This document shows, piece by piece, positions 45,354-53,300 of a stretch of 64,000 nucleotides of DNA. The stretch is taken from assembly GCA_021324915.1 (NCBI GenBank), contig JAJPIC010000010.1:1-64000 (forward strand). Reading direction: 5' to 3'. The notes beneath the pieces were generated by a model that was not told the origin of the DNA, made no database searches, and saw nothing but the letters and a program-made list of their open reading frames with translations. Position 1 is the first letter of the stretch; each line of letters begins with the position of its first letter. This DNA is from Beijerinckiaceae bacterium. Its GTDB lineage: Bacteria > Pseudomonadota > Alphaproteobacteria > Rhizobiales > Beijerinckiaceae. The translations under genes and the position numbers were made by a program.

Positions 45354-47105
45354 TCATTCCTCGTCCTTCTTCTTTTTGGCTTTCTTGGCTTCCGTATCGC
45401 GGGCCTTCAGAGCCGCGCCAAGAATATCGCCGAGCACGGCGCCCGAGTCGGCCGAGCCGAATTGGGCGATCGCCTCTTTCTCCTCGGCGACTTCGAGCGC
45501 CTTGATCGAGACGCCGACCTTGCGGGCGCGGCGGTCGAACTGGGTGATGCGGGCATCGACCTTCTCGCCGACGGCGAAACGCTCGGGCCGCTGATCGGCG
45601 CGATCGCGCGCCAATTCGGCGCGTTTGATGAAGGCCGTGAGATCGGTGCCGGCGATCTTGACGTCGATGCCGCCCTCTTTCACGTCGGTCACCTCGCAGG
45701 TCACGATAGCGCCCTTCTTCAAGTCCGGGCCGCCCGCTTCCGCCGGCTTGGCCGCGAAAGGATCGGTGCTGAGCTGCTTGATGCCGAGCGAGATACGCTC
45801 CTTCTCGACGTCCACGTCGAGCACTTTGGCGTGGACGATATCGCCCTTCTTATAGTCCTCGATCGCTTGTTCGCCGGGCCGGTTCCAGTCGAGGTCGGAG
45901 AGATGGACCATGCCGTCGACATCGCCTTCGAGGCCGATGAACAGGCCGAACTCGGTCTTGTTCTTGACCTCCCCTTCGATGTCGGTGCCGACCGGGTGCT
46001 TCTCGGCAAACGTCTCCCAAGGATTGGCGAGCGTCTGCTTGAGGCCCAGCGAGATCCGCCGCTTGACCGGATCGACCTCGAGCACTTGGACATCGACCTC
46101 CTGGCTCGTGGCGACGATCTTGCCCGGATGCACGTTCTTCTTCGTCCACGACATTTCCGAGACGTGGATCAAGCCCTCGATACCGGGCTCGAGCTCGACG
46201 AAGGCGCCGTAATCGGTGATGTTGGTCACCCGGCCGTGGAAGCGGGCACCGACCGGATATTTCACCTCGATGTTCTGCCACGGATCTTCGAGCAATTGCT
46301 TCATGCCGAGCGAAATGCGGTGGGTCTCGTGATTGATCTTGATGATCTTGACCCTGACCGTCTGGCCGATGGTGAGAACTTCGCTCGGATGATTGACGCG
46401 CCGCCAGGCGATGTCGGTCACGTGCAGCAGGCCGTCGATGCCGCCGAGATCGACGAAGGCCCCGTAATCGGTGATGTTCTTCACGACGCCGTCGATGATC
46501 TGGCCTTCCTCGAGATTGGCCACGATCTCGTGACGCTGCTCGGCGCGCGATTCCTCGAGCACCGTGCGGCGCGAGACGACGATATTGCCGCGCCGGCGAT
46601 CCATCTTGAGGATCTGGAAGGGCTGCGGCACGTGCATTAGCGGGCCGACGTCGCGGATCGGGCGGATATCGACCTGGCTGCGCGGCAGGAAGGCCACGGC
46701 CCCGTCGAGATCGACCGTAAATCCGCCCTTCACCTGGTTGAAGATGACGCCTTCGACCTTCTCCTGCTTCTCGAAGGCCCGCTCGAGCCTCACCCAGCTT
46801 TCTTCACGTCGCGCCTTGTCGCGCGAAATGACCGCTTCGCCGAGCGCGTTCTCGATGCGCTCGAGATAGACTTCGACTTCATCTCCGATATGGAGCGTGC
46901 CCTCACGTCCGGGGCCCTGGAATTCTTTCAAGGCTACGCGGCCTTCCGTCTTCAGGCCGACGTCGATAATGGCGACGTCCTTTTCGATGCCGACGACGGT
47001 CCCCTTGATGACCGACCCTTCGAGAGCCTCGTTCTGACCGTAGCTCTCGTTGAGCAATGCGGCGAAATCCTCGCGCGATGGCGCGTAGGTTTGAGCTGAT
47101 GACAT
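45354..47105 (-). CDS. rpsA: 30S ribosomal protein S1
   Basis: S1 binds mRNA leaders and helps load them on the 30S subunit. The 583-residue protein contains six S1 RNA-binding domains; the repeats are visible as DYGAFVDLGGIDGLLHVTDIAW, DYGAFVELEPGIEGLIHVSEMSW and EFGLFIGLEGDVDGMVHLSDLDW. The N-terminus SREDFAALLNESYGQNE is typical. The C-terminal tail is Lys-rich. A terminator immediately follows. A 248-base gap without genes separates it from cmk. Confidence 0.98.
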   Translation of the reverse strand: MSSAQTYAPSREDFAALLNESYGQNEALEGSVIKGTVVGIEKDVAIIDVGLKTEGRVALKEFQGPGREGTLHIGDEVEVYLERIENALGEAVISRDKARREESWVRLERAFEKQEKVEGVIFNQVKGGFTVDLDGAVAFLPRSQVDIRPIRDVGPLMHVPQPFQILKMDRRRGNIVVSRRTVLEESRAEQRHEIVANLEEGQIIDGVVKNITDYGAFVDLGGIDGLLHVTDIAWRRVNHPSEVLTIGQTVRVKIIKINHETHRISLGMKQLLEDPWQNIEVKYPVGARFHGRVTNITDYGAFVELEPGIEGLIHVSEMSWTKKNVHPGKIVATSQEVDVQVLEVDPVKRRISLGLKQTLANPWETFAEKHPVGTDIEGEVKNKTEFGLFIGLEGDVDGMVHLSDLDWNRPGEQAIEDYKKGDIVHAKVLDVDVEKERISLGIKQLSTDPFAAKPAEAGGPDLKKGAIVTCEVTDVKEGGIDVKIAGTDLTAFIKRAELARDRADQRPERFAVGEKVDARITQFDRRARKVGVSIKALEVAEEKEAIAQFGSADSGAVLGDILGAALKARDTEAKKAKKKKDEE

Positions 47106-47354
47106 TTAATCTCCTGAAATGCCCGGTTGGGCGGCGCCGGCGGTTCGTATGGGTGGCGCTCTTGCCTGCCGGCGTCCGTCGATCGTGCGACTGGACCTTC
47201 GCCAAGGGGCGGAGCCGGCGCGGGACGGCAGGAAAAGCGGGTTCGGGGCCTATGTAGCAAGGGCCAGGCAGGGCGGCAAGGGGCTTGCCGAGGGAGGTTT
47301 GTACGACGCTGCGTCCTACAGCGCGGCGGGGGCGGCTTTGAATGAAGCGTGCCG

Positions 47355-47990
47355 CTATTGTCGCGATTTGACCAATCGCCGCTCGACAATCTCCCGCGCC
47401 GCTTTGAAGGCGGCCTCGATGTCGAGCTTCGTCGTATCGAGCACGACCGCGTCTTCGGCAACTTTCAGCGGCGCGGTCGAGCGGCCGGCATCGCGCGCAT
47501 CGCGCCGACGGATATCTTCGAGGATTTCGGCATAATCGATCTCCTCGCCCTGCCCCTTCAATTCGAGCGCGCGGCGGCTCGCCCGCGCTTCGGGGCTCGC
47601 GGTCACGAAGATCTTCACCTCGGCTTCCGGACAGATGATCGTGCCGATATCGCGCCCATCGATAACCGCGCCGCCAGGGCGGCGGGCAAAGGTGCGCTGC
47701 ATCTCGATCAAGGCTTCGCGCACTTGCGGAATGGCGGCCACGATCGAGGCCGCCTCGCCCATCTGGCGCCCACGCAAAAGGTCGGCATCGAAATCTGTGA
47801 GCGCCAGCGAGCGCGCTGCGGCGACCGCAGCCTCCTCATTGCCGAGGCTCTGGCCATGATCGAGGAGGACGCGGGCCGTCGCGCGATAGAGAAGGCCCGT
47901 ATCGAGATGCGGCAGATTGAGCGCCTCGGCGAGCCGGCGCGCCAAAGTGCCTTTGCCGGAGGCGGCAGGACCATCGATGGCAATGATCAT
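47355..47990 (-). CDS. cmk: Cytidylate kinase
   Basis: Cmk phosphorylates CMP and dCMP with ATP. The 211-residue protein has the P-loop GPAASGKGT (7-15), [12 protein letters not shown], the CMP-binding [21 protein letters not shown], and the lid region [16 protein letters not shown]. The ATG at 47990 overlaps the aroA stop by four bases (ATGA), so the two are coupled, as usual for aroA-cmk-rpsA. Confidence 0.97.
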   Translation of the reverse strand: MIIAIDGPAASGKGTLARRLAEALNLPHLDTGLLYRATARVLLDHGQSLGNEEAAVAAARSLALTDFDADLLRGRQMGEAASIVAAIPQVREALIEMQRTFARRPGGAVIDGRDIGTIICPEAEVKIFVTASPEARASRRALELKGQGEEIDYAEILEDIRRRDARDAGRSTAPLKVAEDAVVLDTTKLDIEAAFKAAREIVERRLVKSRQ

Positions 47991-49321
47991 GAGAAGCGCG
48001 CCCCCAATTGCCCCATTTGCGCGAGGAAAGTCGGATAGCTCGTTGCGATCATCCGCGCATCGTCGATCGCCATCTTGCGGCGCGCCGCGAGCCCAAGACA
48101 GAGAAAGCTCATGGCGATACGATGGTCGAGATGGGTGGTGGCACACCCGCCGCCTGCCACCTCGCTCCGTCCTTCGACAATGAGATCGTCGCCTTCGACC
48201 GCTGCCTGAACGCCGGCGGCGCGCAATCCGGCGGCGATCGCGGCGAGACGATCGGATTCCTTCACCCGCAATTCGCTCAAGCCGCGCATGCGCGTCTGCC
48301 CCTTGGCGAAAGCCGCCGCCACGGCGAGGATCGGATATTCGTCGATCATCGAGGGCGCCCGCTCCTCGGGCACGTCGACGCCGCAAAGCTCGGAGGCACG
48401 CACGCAAAGGTCGGCGACGGTTTCGCCGCCCTCTTCACGCCGGTCGAGAATTTCGATTCCGCCGCCCATTTCGCGCAAGGTCTGCACGAGGCCGGTGCGC
48501 AGCGCGTTCATCATCATGCCTTCGATCACGATTTCGGAACCGGGCACGATGAGCGCCGCGACCATCGGGAAGGCGGCGGAGGACGGATCGGCCGGCACGA
48601 CGATGCGGGCGGGGCGCAGCTCGGGCCTGCCGTCGAGCACGATCCTGCGGCCCTGCCCGAAGCTTTCGCTCGCGATCTTCGCGCCGAAATAGGCGAGCAT
48701 TTTCTCGGTGTGATCGCGGCTCGCCTGCGGCTCGACGAGGATCGTGCGGCCGGGCGAATTGAGGCCCGCCAAGAGCACGGCGGACTTGATCTGCGCCGAG
48801 GCGACTTTCGTCACATATTCGATCGGCAGAGGCTCCGGCGTGCCCTTGAGCAGAATGGGGCAGCGCCCGCCCTCGGCCGCTTCGAGCACTTCGGCACCCA
48901 TTTGGACGAGAGGATCGAGAACGCGGCGCATCGGCCTTTTGCGCAGCGAGGCATCGCCGTCGAATCGAGCCTTGATGCCGTGGCCGCCGACGACGCCCAT
49001 CATCAGCCTCGTGCCGGTCCCGGCATTGCCGAAATCGAGCGGATCCGACGGCGGAAGGAGCGCGCCGATGCCGACGCCCTCGACGCGCCAGCGCCCATCC
49101 CCTAATCGCTCGATCTTGGCGCCGAGCGCACGGCAAGCCTGTCCCGTATGCAAGACGTCTTCGCCTTCGAGCAGGCCTTCGATCTCGGTGCGACCGACAC
49201 AAAGCAGACCCAGAATGAAAGCGCGATGCGAGATCGACTTATCGCCCGGCGGCTTCAGCCGCCCACGCAGCGGCCCGCTCGGCTCGGCTGCGAGCGGCAG
49301 AACTCCCGTTGAGATCGTCAA
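47987..49321 (-). CDS. aroA: 3-phosphoshikimate 1-carboxyvinyltransferase (EPSP synthase)
   Basis: AroA joins phosphoenolpyruvate to shikimate 3-phosphate in aromatic amino acid synthesis. The 444-residue protein has the active-site start [17 protein letters not shown] (Lys28, Ser29, Arg33), [46 protein letters not shown] and [15 protein letters not shown]. The overall pattern ([17 protein letters not shown]) is of the group common in alphaproteobacteria. It is the promoter-proximal gene of aroA-cmk. Confidence 0.97.
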   Translation of the reverse strand: MTISTGVLPLAAEPSGPLRGRLKPPGDKSISHRAFILGLLCVGRTEIEGLLEGEDVLHTGQACRALGAKIERLGDGRWRVEGVGIGALLPPSDPLDFGNAGTGTRLMMGVVGGHGIKARFDGDASLRKRPMRRVLDPLVQMGAEVLEAAEGGRCPILLKGTPEPLPIEYVTKVASAQIKSAVLLAGLNSPGRTILVEPQASRDHTEKMLAYFGAKIASESFGQGRRIVLDGRPELRPARIVVPADPSSAAFPMVAALIVPGSEIVIEGMMMNALRTGLVQTLREMGGGIEILDRREEGGETVADLCVRASELCGVDVPEERAPSMIDEYPILAVAAAFAKGQTRMRGLSELRVKESDRLAAIAAGLRAAGVQAAVEGDDLIVEGRSEVAGGGCATTHLDHRIAMSFLCLGLAARRKMAIDDARMIATSYPTFLAQMGQLGARFS

Positions 49322-49611
49322 TATTCGCCTCTTGCAAACCGGTTTTCACGCGCTGGTAGCACGCGATTCGGCTCCCTGTCATGCGGGCCGCAGAGTGCAG
49401 GAAATCCGGCCGGAAATCTGGACCGCGCGCCCGCCCCCGGACCACCGGGCCGCGTGCCGCAACTTCCAATTGACAGGCGCGTTCGGCCTCACTAACGGGA
49501 GCCGCGACCGCACAGCGCGTCACTTTGGATTGCGCCGCATGCGGGGGACAAGCGGAATGTTCCGCCCTGCCGGCGGCGCCCGGGGGCGGCGATTCATTTA
49601 GAGGTTAAACC

Positions 49612-49971
49612 GTGGTAAAACCCGAGCTTGGCAACAAGCATCAATGCCAGCAGTGCGGCACGAAATTCTTCGATCTCAACCGGACCCCGGTCATTTGCCC
49701 GAAATGCGGCGCCGTTCAGCAGATCGCATCGGCACGCCCGGCGCGTGCAAGCACCGAAGAAAAAGAAGAGGCTGAAGCGGAACAGGGCGTCGAGATGGTT
49801 TCGCTCGACGAAGTCGAGCAGATTGAGCCCAATCTCGAAACCGCGGCGGAAGATGACGTTGAAATCGAAGACGAGCCCGCCGACGACACATTCCTCGAAG
49901 AGGAAGAGGAAGATACCGACGACGTTTCTGGGTTGATCGACGGGGATATCGCGCCCGACGAGGAACCGTGA
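49612..49971 (+). CDS. TIGR02300 family zinc-ribbon protein
   Basis: A 119-residue protein of unknown function confined to alphaproteobacteria. The N-terminus has a four-Cys zinc ribbon (Cys12, 15, 29, 32: HQCQQCGTKFFDLNRTP, VICPKCGA) and the rest is a highly acidic, disordered tail. The FFDLNR motif within the ribbon defines the family. The start is GTG at 49612. It is divergent from aroA and precedes tRNA-Ala, a conserved arrangement in Hyphomicrobiales. Confidence 0.92.
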   Translation: MVKPELGNKHQCQQCGTKFFDLNRTPVICPKCGAVQQIASARPARASTEEKEEAEAEQGVEMVSLDEVEQIEPNLETAAEDDVEIEDEPADDTFLEEEEEDTDDVSGLIDGDIAPDEEP

Positions 49972-50037
49972 TCTGCTTGTGAAGCCCGGGTATTGCGTCT
50001 ATATCCGGCCGGTCCGCCCCAACGGACGGCAAGGCGT

Positions 50038-50113
50038 GGGGTCATAGCTCAGTTGGGAGAGCGCTTCAATGGCATTGAAGAGGTCGGCGGTTCGATTCCG
50101 CCTGGCTCCACCA
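50038..50113 (+). tRNA. tRNA-Ala(GGC)
   Basis: A 76-base tRNA. Acceptor arms GGGGTCA and TGGCTCC pair fully (one G-T), the D-arm is GCTCAGTTGGGAGAGC, and the anticodon stem CTTCA/TGAAG closes loop ATGGCAT with anticodon GGC. The T-arm is GGCGG-TTCGATT-CCGCC and CCA is encoded at the 3' end. Confidence 0.98.
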
Positions 50114-50430
50114 GTCCTTCATGAGTTGAGTTGAGTTGAGCCGCCCGGCCGGATTTTTCTCGAGCCATGTCCGCGGCCCTCTTTTCGCTTCACCCGCAAT
50201 TGAACGGATCTTCCAACTTCGGAGTTGAGCTCGTTCGGCTTCTTGCGAACCAAGCGACCCCGAAAGCATTGACGGCCGTTAGCATAGGCGCGGCAATGGC
50301 TTAGGTGAAGTTTCTCCCGGCGAGCGCCGGACTGGAAGCTTGTTTCCCAAGCGCTATCCCCGGCGTGGGAAAAATGCTACGGATACCGGCGCCGCGCACT
50401 TTTGTTCGAGCGTAGAGGAGGAACTCTGCC
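50114..50430. other. Intergenic region between tRNA-Ala and the RiPP precursor gene
   Basis: A 317-base gap. It starts with a small GAGTT-type tandem repeat (about 50121-50140) just after the tRNA. It must contain the promoter of the precursor gene; an inverted repeat lies at 50343-50372. No attachment-site duplication of the tRNA end and no integrase were seen. Confidence 0.5.
50343..50372. promoter_or_regulatory. Inverted repeat upstream of the RiPP precursor gene
   Basis: TTTCCCA and TGGGAAA arms separated by 16 bases, ending 58 bases before the precursor start. It could be an operator or part of the promoter region. The only support is symmetry and position. Confidence 0.3.
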
Positions 50431-50922
50431 ATGTCGCAGACGAAGCGCGCTTCAAGGGGCAAGGGCCCAAGTAAAGCTGTATCCGTGCTCGGAATTGCCG
50501 GCGTTTCGCTGGCGGCATCGGCTACAGGATCGTCGGCCGAGATGCCGGCAATGAATGCCATTCCATCGCATCCCCTCATTCTCGGCGATGAAGAAATCTC
50601 CGACGTCAGCCTCGCGACGTTCCACGCCTTCGACCAGGACAGCCAGAAAACCTCCCTCCCGGGCATCCAGCTGGCCCGCGGCGGCTGCGGCTGCGGACAC
50701 GGGTGTGGCGGCTGCGGACATGGCTGCGGCGGTTGCGGACACGGCTGCGGACATGGCTGTGGCGGTTGCGGACATGGCTGTGGCGGTTGCGGGCATGGCT
50801 GCGGGCGCGGTTGTGGCTGGGGCTGGCGCGGCTGCGGCTGGGGTGGCTGCGGCGGCTGCGGCTGGGGCTGGGGTTGGGGCGGCTGCTGTCTCTCGTGGGG
50901 CGGCTGCTCGCCTTTGTGCTAG
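50431..50922 (+). CDS. TOMM-type RiPP precursor, Cys/Gly/His-rich
   Basis: A 163-residue protein that looks like a modified-peptide precursor. Residues 1-36 resemble a Sec signal peptide (basic start, VSVLGIAGVSLAASATGSSA). Residues 37-83 form a leader with EEISDVSLATFHAFDQDS. The core (84-163) consists of CGGCGHG-type repeats, then a Trp-rich end (CGWGWRGCGWGGC and WGGCCLSWGGCSPLC). Twenty cysteines lie in the core and none before residue 86. Cysteines next to Gly are the substrates of YcaO cyclodehydratases, and the gene for such an enzyme follows after 112 bases. GAGGAGG lies eight bases before the ATG at 50431. The two other frames read as Arg/Trp or Ala-rich repeats and have no such start. 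Similar leader sequences occur in rhizobial proteins as I recall; the product is unknown. Confidence 0.85.
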   Translation: MSQTKRASRGKGPSKAVSVLGIAGVSLAASATGSSAEMPAMNAIPSHPLILGDEEISDVSLATFHAFDQDSQKTSLPGIQLARGGCGCGHGCGGCGHGCGGCGHGCGHGCGGCGHGCGGCGHGCGRGCGWGWRGCGWGGCGGCGWGWGWGGCCLSWGGCSPLC

Positions 50923-50952
50923 CACGCCCGAGGGCAGGCTCGAGGGCGATGG

Positions 50953-50995
50953 CTGGGCCGAGCGCCGTTCGGCCCAGCAAGGGTGGATTTTCTTT
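50953..50995 (+). terminator. Hairpin with T-rich tail between precursor and cyclodehydratase
   Basis: CTGGGCCGA and TCGGCCCAG (perfect nine-base arms, seven-base loop) are followed, nine bases later, by ATTTTCTTT. This could be a leaky terminator that lets the precursor be made in excess of its modifying enzymes, or a processing hairpin. Confidence 0.6.
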
Positions 50996-51034
50996 GCGGA
51001 TAAGACGCGTCGCATGTGCTAGAAGCGGGAGTTC

Positions 51035-53293
51035 ATGGCGCGCATTAAGAAGGCAGGCGCAACCGGCAGGAGCAGAGACATCCTGCGGTTTGCGCCGAAT
51101 TTCACCGTCTATCTGCTCCCCCCCGATGTCGTGTGCCTCTATTCGGAGCACCGGAAGTTCTTTCTTCACGGTGAGCTTTTTTGCGCCCTCGCTTCAGCGA
51201 TCGGCGAAGAAGGAAAGAGCACGCGCGCGCTTCTCTCCGAACTCGGGCAGGATTACCCGTCCGATAAAATTGAGGAAGGGCTGAACCGGCTCCTCGAGCG
51301 ACGCTACGTCATTCCTTCGGGGCCTCTCTCCAATCCAATCGCGGACGCTTGTTGGGCAAGCCTCGGACTTCCGCCGGAAGTCGCGGGAAAAAAAATCGGC
51401 GATTGTCGCCTCGCCATTCAATCGATCGACGTCGACGGCATGGCGGAGCTCGGCGAAGCGCTGGGCAAATTCGGCGTTCGCCTCGTCAAGCGCACGCCCG
51501 ATCTCACGGTCACATTGGTCAGCGATTATCTCGATGGCCGGCTCGACGAGCTAAATCAGCAGCATTTGGCGGACGGCACCGCATGGGCGCTCGCGCAGCC
51601 CTCGGGCATTTTTCCTTTGGTCGGGCCGGTCTTCAGGCCGGGCGAGAGCGCTTGCTGGATGTGCCTTGCCGAGCGGATGAAACGGAACCGCGAGATCAAG
51701 GCGCTCCTCGACCGGACGCAAGCCGAAGTCGTCGCCGTCTCGCCCTTGCTCCGCGCGAGTGTCGGGCGCAGCGGGATCGAGCTTGCGGCAATCGAGATCG
51801 CGAAAGCGGTCGCCAGCGATTTTCGCAGCGAGCTCAAGGACCATATCGTCAGTCTCGACCTGCTCGGCTCGACCATCGCCAAACATTATGTGGCCGCACG
51901 CCCGCAATGTCCGGCTTGCGGGCGCAAGAAATTGCGCGATCCGCGCCGCGCGCCCGAACCCATCGTGCTCGGTCCCGGAGCCAAGCTCGTCATGACGAGC
52001 GGCGGGTACCGGACCGTCGGGTCTAGCTCGACGGTCGCCCGATTTCGCAAACATGTGAGCCCGCTGACGGGCGTCGTCTCGCGTCTCGAGCGGATCGAAG
52101 CCGATCTGCCGCTGAACACGAATTACCGGGCAACGCATAATTTCTCGGCGCCGGCCGAGTCCGTCCACGAGCTACGGGCCGGCCTCAGCGCCGGAAGTTT
52201 CGGCAAGGGCAGCACCGCCGAACAGGGCGAGGCGAGCGCGCTCATGGAGGCGATCGAGCGCTATTGCGGAATTTTTCAGGGGGACGAGATCAGGAGCGCC
52301 CGCCGGTTCGTCGATTTCGCACCCGGCGAAGCCATCCCTCCCAACGACGTGCTTCTCTTCAGCGACGCCCAGTTGCAGCGCGGAATGGCGCTGACGCCCG
52401 ATGCGGGAGCATGGGAGGCAACCCCTGCCCTCTTCGATCCTGCCGCAAAGATCGAATGGTCGCCGGTCTGGTCATTGCGCGACGGAAGCTTCAAACATCT
52501 GCCGACGAGCCTGCTCTATTTTTTCCATCGCGGGGCCGGCGCCTTTGCGGCCGATTCCAACGGTTGCGCGGCCGGCAATACGCGGGAAGAAGCAATCGTC
52601 CAGGGCTTCCTCGAGCTCATCGAGCGCGATGCCTATGCCATCTGGTGGTACAATCGGCTCGAGGTTCCGGCCGTCGATCTCAGCCAGTTCGAGGATTCCT
52701 ATGTTCGCGACCTGCAGATGGAGCTCGCGCGAATCGGACGCCGGCTCTGGGTGCTCGACATCACGAGCGATCTCGGAATCCCGACTTTTGTGGCGATTAC
52801 CCATTGGATGCAGAACGGGCGCGAAAATATCGAGTTCGGCTCAGGCGCGCATTTCGATGCGCGCATTGCCCTGTTGCGGACGATGACCGAACTCAATCAA
52901 TTCCTCTCGCTCGGCCTGATCGGCGGCGGAACGGGAGAGAAATCGACCCTCGACGGCGTCACGCCGCTGCGCATCGAAGACCATCCTTTCCTGATGCCGA
53001 ACGGCAACCAGCGGGTGAAGCCCGATTTCAGCGCGAAGTTCGGCCACCTCGATACGCGCGAGCAGGTCGAAGCCTGTGTCGAGCTCGCGCGGCGCGCGGG
53101 TCATGATTTTCTCGTCCTCGATCAGACGCGGCCCGACGTCGAAGTTCCGGTGGTTCGCGTGATCGTTCCGGGCTTGCGGCATTTCTATCGGCGGTTCGCG
53201 CCTGGCCGGCTCTATGACGTACCCGTCAAGCTTGGCCTGCGCGAGCGGCGGCTCACGGAAGAAGAACTCAATCCGATCCATCCCCATACGTGA
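51035..53293 (+). CDS. TOMM cyclodehydratase, fused E1-like and YcaO domains
   Basis: A 752-residue fused cyclodehydratase. The N-terminal part (about 1-310) is the leader-binding/E1-like C domain with two zinc Cys pairs: CWMC (207/210) and CPAC (292/295). The YcaO part follows (about 315-752). Its ATP/Mg motifs are seen as KGSTAEQGEASALMEAIERY (about 391-410) and AIVQGFLELIERDAYAIWWY. The enzyme would use ATP to turn Cys (or Ser/Thr) of the precursor into thiazolines/oxazolines. The C-terminus ELNPIHPHT is proline-containing but is not the full PxPxP found in many TOMM YcaO proteins. The ATG at 51035 follows GGGAG. It is the central gene of the RiPP locus. Confidence 0.94.
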   Translation: MARIKKAGATGRSRDILRFAPNFTVYLLPPDVVCLYSEHRKFFLHGELFCALASAIGEEGKSTRALLSELGQDYPSDKIEEGLNRLLERRYVIPSGPLSNPIADACWASLGLPPEVAGKKIGDCRLAIQSIDVDGMAELGEALGKFGVRLVKRTPDLTVTLVSDYLDGRLDELNQQHLADGTAWALAQPSGIFPLVGPVFRPGESACWMCLAERMKRNREIKALLDRTQAEVVAVSPLLRASVGRSGIELAAIEIAKAVASDFRSELKDHIVSLDLLGSTIAKHYVAARPQCPACGRKKLRDPRRAPEPIVLGPGAKLVMTSGGYRTVGSSSTVARFRKHVSPLTGVVSRLERIEADLPLNTNYRATHNFSAPAESVHELRAGLSAGSFGKGSTAEQGEASALMEAIERYCGIFQGDEIRSARRFVDFAPGEAIPPNDVLLFSDAQLQRGMALTPDAGAWEATPALFDPAAKIEWSPVWSLRDGSFKHLPTSLLYFFHRGAGAFAADSNGCAAGNTREEAIVQGFLELIERDAYAIWWYNRLEVPAVDLSQFEDSYVRDLQMELARIGRRLWVLDITSDLGIPTFVAITHWMQNGRENIEFGSGAHFDARIALLRTMTELNQFLSLGLIGGGTGEKSTLDGVTPLRIEDHPFLMPNGNQRVKPDFSAKFGHLDTREQVEACVELARRAGHDFLVLDQTRPDVEVPVVRVIVPGLRHFYRRFAPGRLYDVPVKLGLRERRLTEEELNPIHPHT

Positions 53294-53300
53294 GGGCGGC

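Noticed and set aside
50038..50113. tRNA-Ala as an integration site with attachment duplication
   Set aside because: No second copy of the tRNA 3' end and no integrase gene were found in the window; only the adjacency remains.
50066..50269. Minus-strand open frame ending in SNRRPLQCH-like sequence
   Set aside because: It is antisense to the tRNA-Ala gene; this peptide ending is a well-known false prediction from tRNA-antisense frames.
50703..51284. Plus-strand frame of WRLRTWL-type repeats across the precursor gene
   Set aside because: It is the frame-shifted reading of the Cys-Gly-His repeats, with no ribosome binding site and running into the YcaO gene in the wrong frame.
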